The translations under genes and the position numbers were made by a program. Of a DNA stretch of 64,000 bases, positions 11,867 through 22,824 are shown one piece after another. The notes below the pieces were generated by a model. That model worked only from the letters and a program-made list of their open reading frames with translations. It was not told where the DNA came from and searched no databases. Source of the DNA: Peronospora farinosa (Eukaryota; Oomycota; Peronosporomycetes; Peronosporales; Peronosporaceae); NCBI GenBank assembly GCA_947646735.1, contig CANTFK010000989.1:62001-126000 (forward strand), in the 5' to 3' direction. Position 1 is the stretch's first letter. Every line of letters starts with the position of its first letter.

Positions 11867-13318
11867 CTATTGGTGTGCTTCGATCTCGTGGATTGACATG
11901 CACTCCTGGAAGACCAGCCGTTGTAGCTCCTCCTTAGGCATCTCCACACCCAAATCTAAGGACTCGCGCTCGAAGTCGAAGTTAAAAGCCTCGGCACAAA
12001 CGGGCTCGTCGGTCTATCGTGCAACGATAGCATTTAGTTAAGTTATCGTGTGACAAGACACTTTGAAGTACGTACGGGGTTCTGAAGTTGTGCCAGGTAC
12101 GGATGTGCCAATGCCTGGACGACGGAAATGCGCTCGGCAGGATTGAACTTGAGCATCTGAGAGAGCAAATCGACCGCTAGTGGGTTGGCATCGGGAAAAA
12201 ACTCCATCAACGGACGCTGTGTACATGCAGTACATGTCAAATAATCAACTGACATGCATCAATGGATAACAAGCTCGACGTACCTTTGGATAAAATCCAT
12301 GCTGCAAGATCGCTCGCTTGGCAGCTTCATGCGGCACGAAGGCCATTTCTTCTTCCGTAGGCGAGCCAAGTACACGAATAATCATATGCAATTGGTCGGA
12401 CGGGTCTCTTCCGGTAAAGAATGGTCGACGACGGAGCATTTCAGCAAAAATGCATCCAATGGCCCAAACGTCCACTGCGTCGTTGTAATTCTGACAATCT
12501 GTAAGGAGTTCCGGTGCTCGGTACCAGCGTGTGACGACATACTCTGTCAAGTCTTCGTTAAATGCCGTTTCCACTCCTCGTGCCAGTCCAAAGTCACAAA
12601 TGGACAAGTCACAGTTCGAGTTAACGAGCAAATTAGATGGCTTTAGGTCACGATGCAGCACATTTCCAGAATGCACAAACTTCATGCCACGTAGAATCTG
12701 GTACAAAAAGTACTGAAAGTGAGCATCCGAGAGAGGCTGGGACGAGCTGATGATACGTTCCAAGTCGCTCTCCATAAGGTCCGTGACAATGTAAATATCT
12801 TGAAAGTCCATGACATTGGGTGGGACTAGAATCACCTCAAGAATCTGCACCAACCAACCAACAAAACGAACCGATTGCATCCTCATCAGCAACAACAATG
12901 ACTAACAATTAGCCGCTTCAAGTCTTACATTGATGATGTTTTCATGCACTCCGAGGTGTCGAAGTAGCTTCATTTCACGTAAAATCCGTTTCGCGTCCGT
13001 GAGATCGTCGAATACGTCCGTGATTTTCTTGATGGCGACTTTACGACCTCGTAACTACATGAACAATAGTATTGCAACAATTGTATAAGAACCGAAGCTT
13101 TCAATTGAAAAAGATCGTTGCAGGGACAAGACTTTAGACGGTTTAAAGAGAAAAAAAGTAGAATGGAGAGATACCGTATCTTCAGCAGAACAAACAATAC
13201 CGTAGGATCCACCACCTACAGGACGTAAATTAACGTAATGCGAACGAACTTCAAAGACATCTCGAGATATTGTGACACGATGAAACTTTGGACCATAACG
13301 AGATGGTTCAATTGACAT
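11867..13318 (-). CDS. Mitogen-activated protein kinase, TEY type (ERK-like)
   Basis: Five exons: 13318-13175, 13054-12929, 12844-12284, 12216-12076 and 12013-11867. They join in phase to 372 residues, normal for a minimal MAPK. Visible in order are the Gly-rich loop [12 protein letters not shown], the ATP lysine in KVAIKKI, the catalytic [19 protein letters not shown], the activation-loop TEY within [14 protein letters not shown], and the MAPK insert region. The TEY dual phosphorylation site places it with ERK-type kinases, activated by an upstream MAPK kinase. The C-terminal exon ends in an acidic/aromatic segment without an extra domain. All catalytic residues are intact. In oomycetes such kinases act in development and virulence, but this gene's own role cannot be told from sequence. 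Confidence 0.93.
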
Positions 13319-13575
13319 GATGAAGGAAGAAGAGCTTTTTTTCTCTCTTGACTTTGATCGATTATGATGTAGGAAGGTGACTGTTGAGAAAAACGTTTCA
13401 AGATATCTTGACAAAAGAAGAGATGTTTGAGTTGAGTAGTTGTGGTAGCCCACTAATAATCGACAGATGGACAGCACAACGACTTCAACTTGGGCTATAC
13501 TCTTGTTCATATATTTCGACTTTACAGTACTGCTTTCGATGTTCAGAGCATGTGCTCGTTCGGAATATAAGGACG

Positions 13576-14837
13576 TTACCATTGCCTCGTATTGAGGTTC
13601 CGTTGCTGTTGCTGTTGCGACTGATGCTGTTGTCCCATGCCTTGCCACTGCAAACCTTGAAAGCTATTCTGCTGTTGTTGCTGCTGCTGCATACCTGGAC
13701 TCATGCCTAGATGCATCTGACTGATATTCATGCCGCTAGGACCTCGAGGAACCATTGGTGACGGACCTCCAACACCCATAGCATTGAACCCTCCTTTAGT
13801 TCCATATGGTCCGCCATGGTTTCCTGTAGTTGTCGGCGATAAGCCACGAGGTCCGTTGCTTGCCATCGTAGCGGAGATAGGTGTCGGCCGCATAGGAGCC
13901 GCACTATTACCAGCGAAGACATCAAATGGATCATGAGATACCTGAGAAGGAGGAGGAGAACTTGTCTGTTCCAATAACAGCGAAATAAACATTACACGTT
14001 AGTTGCGATGAGCACCAGCAATGTAACATTATCACAGTGACTTTTCGTACTGGAGGAACTGGAGAAGTGGTCGAAGCAGCTTGTGATGTTGATGAAGGCA
14101 CTGGATCCGACAGCTAGCAAAACCACCACCCATCCACATATCACTTTCTGTCTATAACAACAATCACTTTTCTATCGCACCAAAACTTACCAGTCCAACC
14201 AAATCGTCGTTAAAAGTCTTTTGCACAATTGGAGATTCCTCTTGTCGCTGATCTGTACACAAAAAGAAGTTCCATAAATCTATATCACTTATACAACAAC
14301 AATATCACGTCACTTTTCATGACGCACCAGGTGACAATGGATTTTCCGATGTCTGAATGAGATCGGGTGCCTCCACTTGAGCCTTCGGAAGAGTCTCTGT
14401 TTGCTCTGCTGGGCGCATGGAGTTTTTGCTTTGGACGCGTGAAATTTTACAGATAATGAGTCCGTCAAAGTCCGGCACTGGATCCGTGTCATTGACCACG
14501 TCCAGCCACACTAGAAGGGAATCCTAGTCAGCTTTTTCATAGTTTTGCTCTTTAAATGTAAAAATATCTCTCCAACTAATCGCACCATATGTTCCTTCAA
14601 AGGCCGTTTTAAAGCGAAAGTGGAAATTGCCAGGTAACGGGAAGCTCTAAAGACGTTAAATACGAAATAAGAGCATAAAGTTTAATAAAAACCCTTTTAT
14701 ATATACATTTAGCAAGATGCACGTACTTTTTTTATATGTTGCAGTCGTAACAAGTCTACACGTGGCAATGGTACCACATTTAGGTGGTCAGACGAATCTC
14801 CATCCTCCGGAACGAAGTAGTTGAGCATCCCCTCCAT
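13576..14837 (-). CDS. DIX-domain protein with Gln-rich C-terminus
   Basis: Six exons: 14837-14727, 14646-14586, 14510-14328, 14252-14191, 14113-14051 and 13965-13576. They join in phase to 289 residues. The N-terminal 80 or so residues read as a DIX domain: a first strand in LNYFVPEDGD, then LPGNFHFRFK, then WLDVVNDTDPVPDFDG and IICKISRV. This is the polymerising fold of Dishevelled and Axin. The middle is Pro/Ser/Thr-rich. A DPFDVF segment resembles clathrin-adaptor binding motifs. The C-terminus is rich in Gly, Met and Gln with two poly-Gln runs. Oomycetes lack a canonical Wnt pathway, so the partner is unknown; head-to-tail self-assembly is the likely activity. The start at 14837 follows an in-frame upstream stop. 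An additional 5' exon cannot be excluded. Confidence 0.8.
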
Positions 14838-15101
14838 AATTGCAATGCTCGGGCTGTTACAGTTTTGTGGCGTTAAAGCACGTAATTTTTCGCTATAATT
14901 AAAATGTTATCCGATGAATTAGACCTAGATAAAATCTGTACATTTACAGATATATACCGGTAAGGTCGATATGGTATTTTGCGACTAAAGCTTTAAATTT
15001 AGCAAATGAACCACGAAAAATGTACTTAAAATTCAGTTTTCCTAGTTACTTGGTCTGTATGCAATATTTCCAGTCGCAGTGATAGACGACCACACTCGCG
15101 A

Positions 15102-16256
15102 CTATATACGCCCTTGTCTCGCCTTTGTCGTCGGTGTTGCGTCAATTTGGTTAAGCTGCGGCAACAATTCCTCCAGCTTTTTTCGGTACTCAAAGTCTTG
15201 AGCGAGTGGGTTTCGCTCTAGGTACAGCGTGCGTAGCTTTGTTAGAGGCACTAGGTTCTCCACATCCTCATAATGTGCGACCAGATTGTCATTCAGCCAC
15301 AAATCTTCCAGCTGCAAGAGTGGAGCCAAGTTTGTCGGGATGTTCGTAATACGGTTTCCAGCAAAATCCATGGTTGTCAAGTTCGTCTACACAAGGAAAA
15401 GGCAACAACACAAATATCAACCATAAGCGTGTTTCAATGACATCACAAACCCACTTCACAGCACAAGACAAAAGCCTACCAAGTGCTCGATATTCTCAAT
15501 CTTCTCAATACCGTTGTGACTCAGATAAAGCTCCTCCAAGTCCACATTGTTTGCAAATCCCGTAATCGTGACCACGCGATTGCTCTGTACACTGATAATC
15601 TTCAATTTCGTAAGCTTCTCCAGTCCCTGAATCGTCGTGATTTTGTTTTTTCCCAGCCATAACTCCTTTAATTCCAAAAGTCCATTCAGACCTTCAATAG
15701 TTCGAAGTCGATTGGCTCCAAGATCTAATTTTCTCAACTTCGAGAGGTTTTCAATGCCCGAGATTTTCTTTAATTTGTTATTGGCCACATAGAGTTCCTC
15801 TAGTTGATCAAGATGACTCAAGTCTGGAATTGCACGAATCTCATTAAAGGATAAATCCAGCACTTTAAGGTTTATCAGCTCCTGCACGCCGTCAATGGCC
15901 TGAATCTGATTATCATAAAGCTCCAAGTGCTCCAAGTTTACTAGAGACGCCACATTTGCCATTGAATCAAGTAAATTGGAGCGTACGTGAAGTTTCTGTA
16001 ATGATTGCAGCATTTCTACTCGGTCTATTTCGGTGACCTTCACTCCTGCTGTACCCACGTAGTAGAGTTCATTCTCTTGGATATCATTGTAATCTACACA
16101 GCTCGAGAGCGTTATAATCATGGGTGTTGGTTCATCTCCTTCGTCTTCGTGCACTTTACTCGTCTTATCGTCTGCTCGTTGCTGTTGACGGGCATCCACT
16201 GCCGCCTGCAATGCGTCAGTATTTACGTGCGTACACTTTTTATCGTCCATTGTCAT
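15102..16256 (-). CDS. PPP1R7: Protein phosphatase 1 regulatory subunit SDS22 (leucine-rich repeat)
   Basis: Two exons, 16256-15480 and 15386-15102, join in phase to 353 residues, close to animal and yeast SDS22 proteins. After an acidic N-terminal tail come about eleven 22-residue leucine-rich repeats of the SDS22 class (for example LEHLELYDNQIQAIDGVQEL and LRKLDLGANRLRTIEGLNGL). The protein ends in an LRR-cap-like segment around LYLERNPLAQ and YRKKLEELLPQLNQIDATP. SDS22 binds and holds PP1 catalytic subunit in the nucleus and cytosol and helps its maturation. The gene is intact and lies head-to-tail with the DIX gene, with 264 bp between. Confidence 0.95.
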
Positions 16257-16833
16257 TTCTTTTTGGATATTGTATTTTGAAAATTCAAATTTATTTAAAG
16301 AAACTTTCGTAATTTAGACGCCCTGTTTAAAACCAATTTGATCGAAAGCGTATCAATTATAATTTACAAAAAATAACAATGGTACTTTATATGTAATCGG
16401 AACCTAAGAATGATTACTTCCCTATATGACTACAGCCATAGTAAATAGGAATTTATGCACTTGTCGTCATATTTGTATCGCCTCCTTAGAGACGGCAATT
16501 ACGCGCTGCCAATTCGGACTTGCTCCCAATAGCTTGCTAATCAATTAAAAACATCATCCGACCGACACCAGTCCATTTCTCAATGTTCTGTCATCCAATT
16601 GCACCGCCAATACCAGCCTCATTCCTCGACAAATATGCTGTCGATACCATTACATTGCTCTGCCTTTTTTTATTTACGGTTGCGATGTGCTGAATCCAGC
16701 GGATACCACAGTGGAGAGGAAATTGTTTGTATCGTCTAGCCAATTCAAGGTTCCCGAGGTCATATAGCCTTTCCACTTCGCATCTTGCTAACCAGACCCG
16801 GCACTGTTACGTCCCTCTTTTCCAACGCAAAAG
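16257..16833. other. Intergenic region upstream of the effector locus
   Basis: No gene seen. This divergent spacer holds the promoter of SDS22 and the former promoter of the effector pseudogene. The longest open stretch is 61 codons (16591-16776, minus) with no recognisable content. Confidence 0.5.
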
Positions 16834-18601
16834 ATGCTGACTCTGATCGCGCTGGTCGCATGATCAGCCGCAAGCGTAGCCTCCGCGATGCCTAAGGATA
16901 TCATGTCCAGCGGAAACGACTCCAGTCCATTGGATGCGGTTCACACTCCAATTGCGATCTCCAACGCAAACGTGAGTATCTATACCGACAATGCTGAGGA
17001 GAGGATGATCACGGTGCCGGAGGAATTTGATTCTGTCTTGGGGAAATGGCATCTATTCAGCTTCAGCGACCTACCTGAGGAGGAACAAAAAGCCAAGGTC
17101 GCTAACTTAGCTCCTCGGATAAGAGCTGTGAATGAAAAGTTTTCTGATCTTACACGCGCCACGGAGAATCGCAACATTTTTGAAGGCAGACATTTCCGAC
17201 TGGAAAAAATTCGTCACGGAACAATACCAGGATACAAAAGTTGTATGGGAGGTGATGTTCATGATGTTGGCATCTCGTTTTCCGGGCGATGATCTCGCCA
17301 GTGTTCTAGTTGAGGGAGCAAAGATCAATGGTGTGAAGGGCATCGTGGCAAAAATGATAGATCTTCAGATCAAGAAGTGGGTAGAATTGGAGAAAGATCC
17401 TGCAAAGGTTTTCGAGCTGTTGCAATTCCAACAGACGGGTGGCAATCCTATTACAAACCCACTTTTTCTCAAGTGGACCGCATTCGTGCGGTCAAGGTTC
17501 CCCGAGATGACGGAAATGGCAGACCAAGTATTGTCCGTCTTGGCTATACATTTTGAAAAGGACGTTGCTGCGCTGTGCAGTACTCTAGTTGCGGGAACGA
17601 AGACAGATGGTGTCAAAACCATTGCTGAACGACTGGTAGACCACCAGCTCCGTTTATGGGGAGATGCCAAGATCGAAAGCCCGGAAAGGTTTTTCAAGCT
17701 TTTGGAGCTCGAACAGACCGGAGACAAACTTTTTGCAAGCCCACTATTTCCTGGGTGGGTCGATTACCTGAAGTCCAGATTCGACAAAAAGTTTTACGAA
17801 GACGAAATGTTTAGTTTCTTGGCAGGCCAGTACCAGACGGAAGATTTGACCAGGGTTTTCGTTGCGGGAACAAAGGTTGCTAAAGTGGCACAAATTGCTG
17901 CAAGTATGCTAAAGTATCAGGTCAGAGGGTGGGCTTTTGAAAAGTTATCTGAGAAAGAGGTATTCGAGCTCTTGCAGATCCACCAGCAAAGTGGCGACCT
18001 ACTTGAAAGACCGCTATTTTTCGTTTGGGTAAGTTTCGTTAACTTACGATACAACTCCCCGAAAGAGGCCGAGATAAAGAAGTTCACCTTCTTGGAAGAT
18101 TATTGCACGGGCGACGATCTGGCCAAGGTTTTAGTTGCAGCGATAAAGAGCGACAGTACAAAATTGTTAGCTGAACAACGCCTAAACAGCCAGATTGACG
18201 TGTGGGTAAGAGAGAAGAAAGATGTGACAAGCGTTTTCAACCTTTTGGAACTCCACGATCAGACAACTGACAACCTTTTCGCTAGCCTACTTTTTTCTAA
18301 GTGGTTCACTTACGTCAGTTCGAGATTTCCGGATGAGCTACAAGCAACGAATGCGATGATCTCGACTCTGAGAAGTGTTTACAAGGAGGATGTGGGCAGA
18401 ATTCTAGCTGAGGGAGCAAAGGTCGAGAGGATGAAAGCCGTCGCTGAAACACTGCAAAAAACTCTGAATGAAGAATTGGTGCCGAAACGACATAATATTG
18501 ACTTAAATGAGCTTCCAACGCAGAAACGGCAAAAAATCGACTTGAATGAGCCGCGATTGCCGGAAGACGACCTGGACGAGCCATCTCCGAGAGAAGACTG
18601 A
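16834..18601 (+). pseudogene. Secreted LWY-repeat effector (RXLR-EER-type superfamily), disrupted
   Basis: The plus strand encodes a short hydrophobic signal peptide from the ATG at 16834. It is broken by TGA at 16861-16863 and the frame then continues open. An AEER motif at about 16992-17003 fits the EER half of RXLR-EER effectors; no RXLR is seen. Four repeats of about 85-95 residues with Leu, Trp and Tyr/Phe landmarks (SRFPGDDLASVLVEGAK, W-containing helices, VFELLQ) match LWY modules. The frame changes near a run of five T at 17176-17180, after which the rest stays open to 18601. The C-terminus is basic and contains DLNELP (18500-18517) and DLNEPRLP, which resemble plant EAR repression motifs. 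Such proteins are delivered into host cells to suppress immunity. Two lesions make this copy probably non-functional, unless the T-run shift is a sequencing error and translation starts at 16888 without a signal peptide. Confidence 0.8.
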
Positions 18602-19017
18602 CTTTTGAAAGCCGGTCATTTTTCCAAGGCCATCCACAATCTGATGTGACTACTTCCATAGGAACATCATGCACCAAGTGTAATGATCGGTGAATCTTTC
18701 TTGAATACCTCTTTTAATTGTGGACAAACAACTCGAGAGACTTTCGCATTGTGGTCGACCAACTGAGTGCTTTGAAGGACGGGACGGCCGTGACATACTC
18801 AGTGACCTACGAGAACGTGGAGGAAGTTGGAGTCGAAGAACTGCGCAATGGCGCATTTATAGCTTAGGCTTCATCTACATCTCAGTGCGCGATCCGTAAA
18901 GTTAAGAAGGAAACGCCGTTGAAACTGTGTTGCTCTCTTTCACTTCATTGACAATGCGACAACTAAGTCCCAGTGGAACTTATGGCATCACATGACCCTG
19001 TAAACTGAATCGAAAGA
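18602..19017. other. Intergenic region with an orphan coding-like fragment
   Basis: At 18720-18867 (+) there is a 48-codon open fragment with protein-like composition, including VVDQLSALKDG and YENVEEVGVEELR, ending in TAG. It has no ATG and no recognised family. It may be a 3' exon or the tail of a decayed gene. Otherwise nothing is seen. Confidence 0.35.
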
Positions 19018-20109
19018 CTAACGCCATTGGTTAGAGATCCCGCACTGGCAATGGAACCAGAGGGCGCTGTTCGTTTGGCCGGTATAATCGACAATGACCT
19101 CTGTCCCAGAGACAATATCGGATTGCGCCACCAGCGACACGACCACTCGTCGCCTCCCTCGCACCTTATGGAAGTGGGTGTTCGGGGTACAAGAATGCTC
19201 TACGAACAGCGCCACCGAGCCGCACTCTTCCGCGCTGACGTACACGCGGTGTGCTTTCGTGTCCCGTTGGCGCAATTCTACCGTATACGCCGCCTCACGT
19301 GGGGAGTCCAATACGTACTGGCCCTAATATTGACAGACCACACCTCCTGCTGGTGTGGGCCGCGTCGCCATCACGCCGATTCTCGTGCGTGTCATCTTCA
19401 ACTCCAGGAGTCGCTGTCAGAACTGGTTGTCGCACGCTTTCGCGCCTGGCGTGCACGTAACAGTCTCACATACCTGCTTCTCCGCCGCGTTCGGACACGT
19501 CGCGATCTCTCATCGTCCTTCACATCCGCATTTCTCCTCTCGTGCGCCAGGTATGTTAAAGGAGATCTTGTAGGGGTTCTGCATCATAGTGACACGCCGG
19601 ACGTCCGTCAGCCACGGTACCTGATGCCCCACTTTGTATTTCTGCAGTATCCAGTCCCGCGTTCCGTTGGCTGGTTCCTTGTCGTCGCTATCCGCTTGCG
19701 TCAGGTCGATCTCCTCCCTGATTTCTTCTTCATCATCGCGCTGCGCCGCTCTCTTCCTTCCTTCGTTGGGTGCTGGACACCACCATACTCGGGTGGATGA
19801 TCTTCCCGGCCACCACGTAGGGCAACCTTCTGACTCTCCCCTTCCGTCGTCTTCTTGACCATCCTTTCCGCATTTTCGCCGTGCTGCTAACTCTTCCCGC
19901 GTGTCGATGCCTGCTGTGTCCGGCGGCAGCGTCATCGCGCGCTGCGCCAGCCCAAAGTTCTTCTTCCACTGCTTCATGACCCGGGAGCGTAGGTGAACCG
20001 CCTTCCCGTAATCCCGGTCCGTCGGGTAGTCACCTTCTTCAGGCGTCTTCGGGACTACGGCGGCAGGCGGTGGCCACTCGGTCGGGGTACACTTCGTCCA
20101 GTTTGGCAT
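19018..20109 (-). pseudogene. SET-domain methyltransferase copy 8 of array 1 (3' terminal unit)
   Basis: Leader part open 20109-19510 and SET part open 19311-19018. Repeat homology ends at 19041. Beyond it the frame continues into a unique tail that turns the HCQCA of other copies into HCQCG, the usual beginning of a post-SET Cys motif, and then stops. This edge may therefore preserve the original 3' junction of the gene, or be a chance fusion. Confidence 0.8.
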
Positions 20110-20243
20110 ATGGCGTTGCGTCGACGCGTCAGCGAGAAAGGCACCACGTGCGACCGGGATGCCCGGTTCGGCAGAGCGCTTTTACAAGTGCGCCACTCGA
20201 TTGCGGTTTCGACGCAGATATTTATCTCGAAATATACGCAAGG

Positions 20244-21401
20244 TTACAATTGATGTACAGTAGTTGCTGGCTCGACTTCCTTCTTCATTGCGGTCGCGCG
20301 CAAGGCGTCTCGGTTTTCGTTCTGGTGCAAGGCGCACTGGCAATGGAACCAGAGGGCGCTGTTCGTTTGGCCGGTATAATCGACAATGACCTCTGTCCCA
20401 GAGACAATATCGGATTGCGCCACCAGCGACACGACCACTCGTCGCCTCCCCCGCACCTTATGGAAGTGGGTGTTCGGGGTACAAGAATGCTCTACGAACC
20501 GCGCCACCGAGCCGCACTCTTCCGCGCTGACGTACACGCGGTGTGCTTTCGTGTCCCGTTGGCGCAATTCTACCGTATACGCCGCCTCACGTGGGGGGTC
20601 CAATACGTACTGGCCCTAATATTGGCAGACCACACCTCCTGCTGGTGTGGGCCGCATCGCCATCACGCCGATTCCCGTGCGTGTCATCTTCAACTCCAGG
20701 AGTTGCTGTCAGAACTGGTTGTCGCACGCTTTCGCGCCTGGTGTGCACGTAACAGTCTCACATACCTGCTTCTCCGCCGCGTTCGGACACGTCGCGATCT
20801 CTCATCGTCCTTCACATCCGCATTTCTCCTCTCGTGCGCCAGGTATGTTAAAGGAGATCTTGTAGGGGTTCTGCATCATAGTGACACGCCGGACGTCCGT
20901 CAGCCACGGTACCTGATGCCCCACTTTGTATTTCTGCAGTATCCAGTCCCGCGTTCCGTTGGCTGGTTCCTTGTCGTCGCTATCCGCTTGCGTCAGGTCG
21001 ATCTCCTCCCTGATTTCTTCTTCATCATCGCGCTGCGCCGCTCTCTTCCTTCCTTCGTTGGGTGCTGGACACCACCATACTCGGGTGGATGATCTTCCCG
21101 GCCACCACGTAGGGCAACCTTCTGACTCTCCCCTTCCGTCGTCTTCTTGACCATCCTTTCCGCATTTTCGCCCTGCTTCTAACTCTTCCCGCGTGTCGAT
21201 GCCTGCTGTGTCCGGCGGCAGCGTCATCGCGCGCTGCGCCAGCCCAAAGTTCTTCTTCCACTGCTTCATGACCCGGGAGCGTAGGTGAAACGCCTTCCCG
21301 TAATCCTGGTCCGTCGGGTAGTCACCTTCTTCAGGCGTCTTCGGGACTACGGCGGCAGGCGGTGGCCACTCGGTCGGGGTACACTTCGTCCAGTTTGGCA
21401 T
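20244..21401 (-). pseudogene. SET-domain methyltransferase copy 7 of array 1
   Basis: Leader part open 21401-20802 and SET part open 20603-20244. Same three stops as the other array 1 copies. Confidence 0.85.
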
Positions 21402-21535
21402 ATGGCGTTGCGTCGACGCGTCAGCGAGAAAGGCACCACGTGCGACCGGGATGTCCGGTTCGGCAGAGCGCTTTTACAAGTGCGCCACTCGATTGCGGTT
21501 TCGACGCAGATATTTATCTCGAAATATACGCAAGG

Positions 21536-22690
21536 TTACAATTGATGTACAGTAGTTGCTGGCTCGACTTCCTTCTTCATTGCGGTCGCGCGCAAGGCGT
21601 CTCGGTTTTCGTTCTGGTGCAAGGCGCACTGGCAATGGAACCAGAGGGCGCTGTTCGTTTGGCCGGTATAATCGACAATGACCTCTGTCCCAGAGACAAT
21701 ATCGGATTGCGCCACCAGCGACACGACCACTCGTCGCCCCCCCCGCACCTTATGGAAGTGGGTGTTCGGGGTACAAGAATGCTCTACGAACCGCGCCACC
21801 GAGCCGCACTCTTCCGCGCTGACGTACACGCGGTGTGCTTTCGTGTCCCGTTGGCGCAATTCTACCGTATACGCCGCCTCACGTGGGGGGTCCAATACGT
21901 ACTGGCCCTAATATTGGCAGACCACATCTCCTGCTGGTATGGGCCGCGTCGCCACCACACCGATTCCCGTGCGTGTCATCTTCAACTCCAGGAGTCGCTG
22001 TCAGAACTGGTTGTCGCACGCTTTCGCGCCTGGCGTGCACGTAACAGTCTCACATACCTGCTTCTCCGCCGCGTTCGGACACGTCGCGATCTCTCATCGT
22101 CCTTCACATCCGCATTTCTCCTCTCGTGCGCCAGGTATGTTAAAGGAGATCTTGTAGGGGTTCTGCATCATAGTGACACGCCGGACGTCCGTCAGCCACG
22201 GTACCTGATGCCCCACTTTGTATTTCTGCAGTATCCAGTCCCGCGTTCCGTTGGCTGGTTCCTTGTCGCTATCCGCTTGCGTCAGGTCGATCTCCTCCCT
22301 GATTTCTTCTTCATCATCGCGCTGCGCCGCTCTCTTCCTTCCTTCGTTGGGTGCTGGACACCACCATACTCGGGTGGATGATCTTCCCGGCCACCACGTA
22401 GGGCAACCTTCTGACTCTCCCCTTCCGTCGTCTTCTTGACCATCCTTCCCGCATTTTCGCCGTGCTGCTGACTCTTCCCGCGTGCCGATGCCTGCTGTGT
22501 CCGGCGGCAGCGTCATCGCGCGCTGCGCCAGCCCAAAGTTCTTCTTCCACTGCTTCATGACCCGGGAGCGTAGGTGAACCGCCTTCCCGTAATCCCGGTG
22601 CATCGGGTAGTCACCTTCTTCAGGCGTCTTCGGGACTACAGCGGCAGGCGGTGGTCACTCGGTCGGGGTATACTTCGTCCAGTTTGGCAT
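21536..22690 (-). pseudogene. SET-domain methyltransferase copy 6 of array 1
   Basis: The leader after the ATG at 22690 has extra stops, including Trp to TGA as in copy 1, and the open part begins at 22603. A 3-bp in-frame deletion near 22267 removes one Asp. Its spacer and leader block (22640-22805) matches the array-edge version next to copy 1 rather than its neighbours, a sign of sequence exchange within the array. Confidence 0.85.
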
Positions 22691-22824
22691 ATGGCGTTGC
22701 GTCGACGCGTCAGCGAGAAAGGCACCACGTGCGACTGGGATGTCTGGTCCGGCAGCACCCTCTTGCTAGTGCGCCACTTGATTGCGGTTTCGACGTACAT
22801 ATTTATCTCGAAATATACGCAAGG

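Noticed and set aside
20070..21092. Repeated 340-codon frames antisense to the SET units (plus strand in array 1, minus strand in array 2), up to 403 codons in array 2
   Set aside because: They read as Arg/His/Leu/Ser-rich sequence without domain or start conservation and lie opposite the SET frame, whose motifs are recognisable. They are GC-rich shadows multiplied by the repeat.
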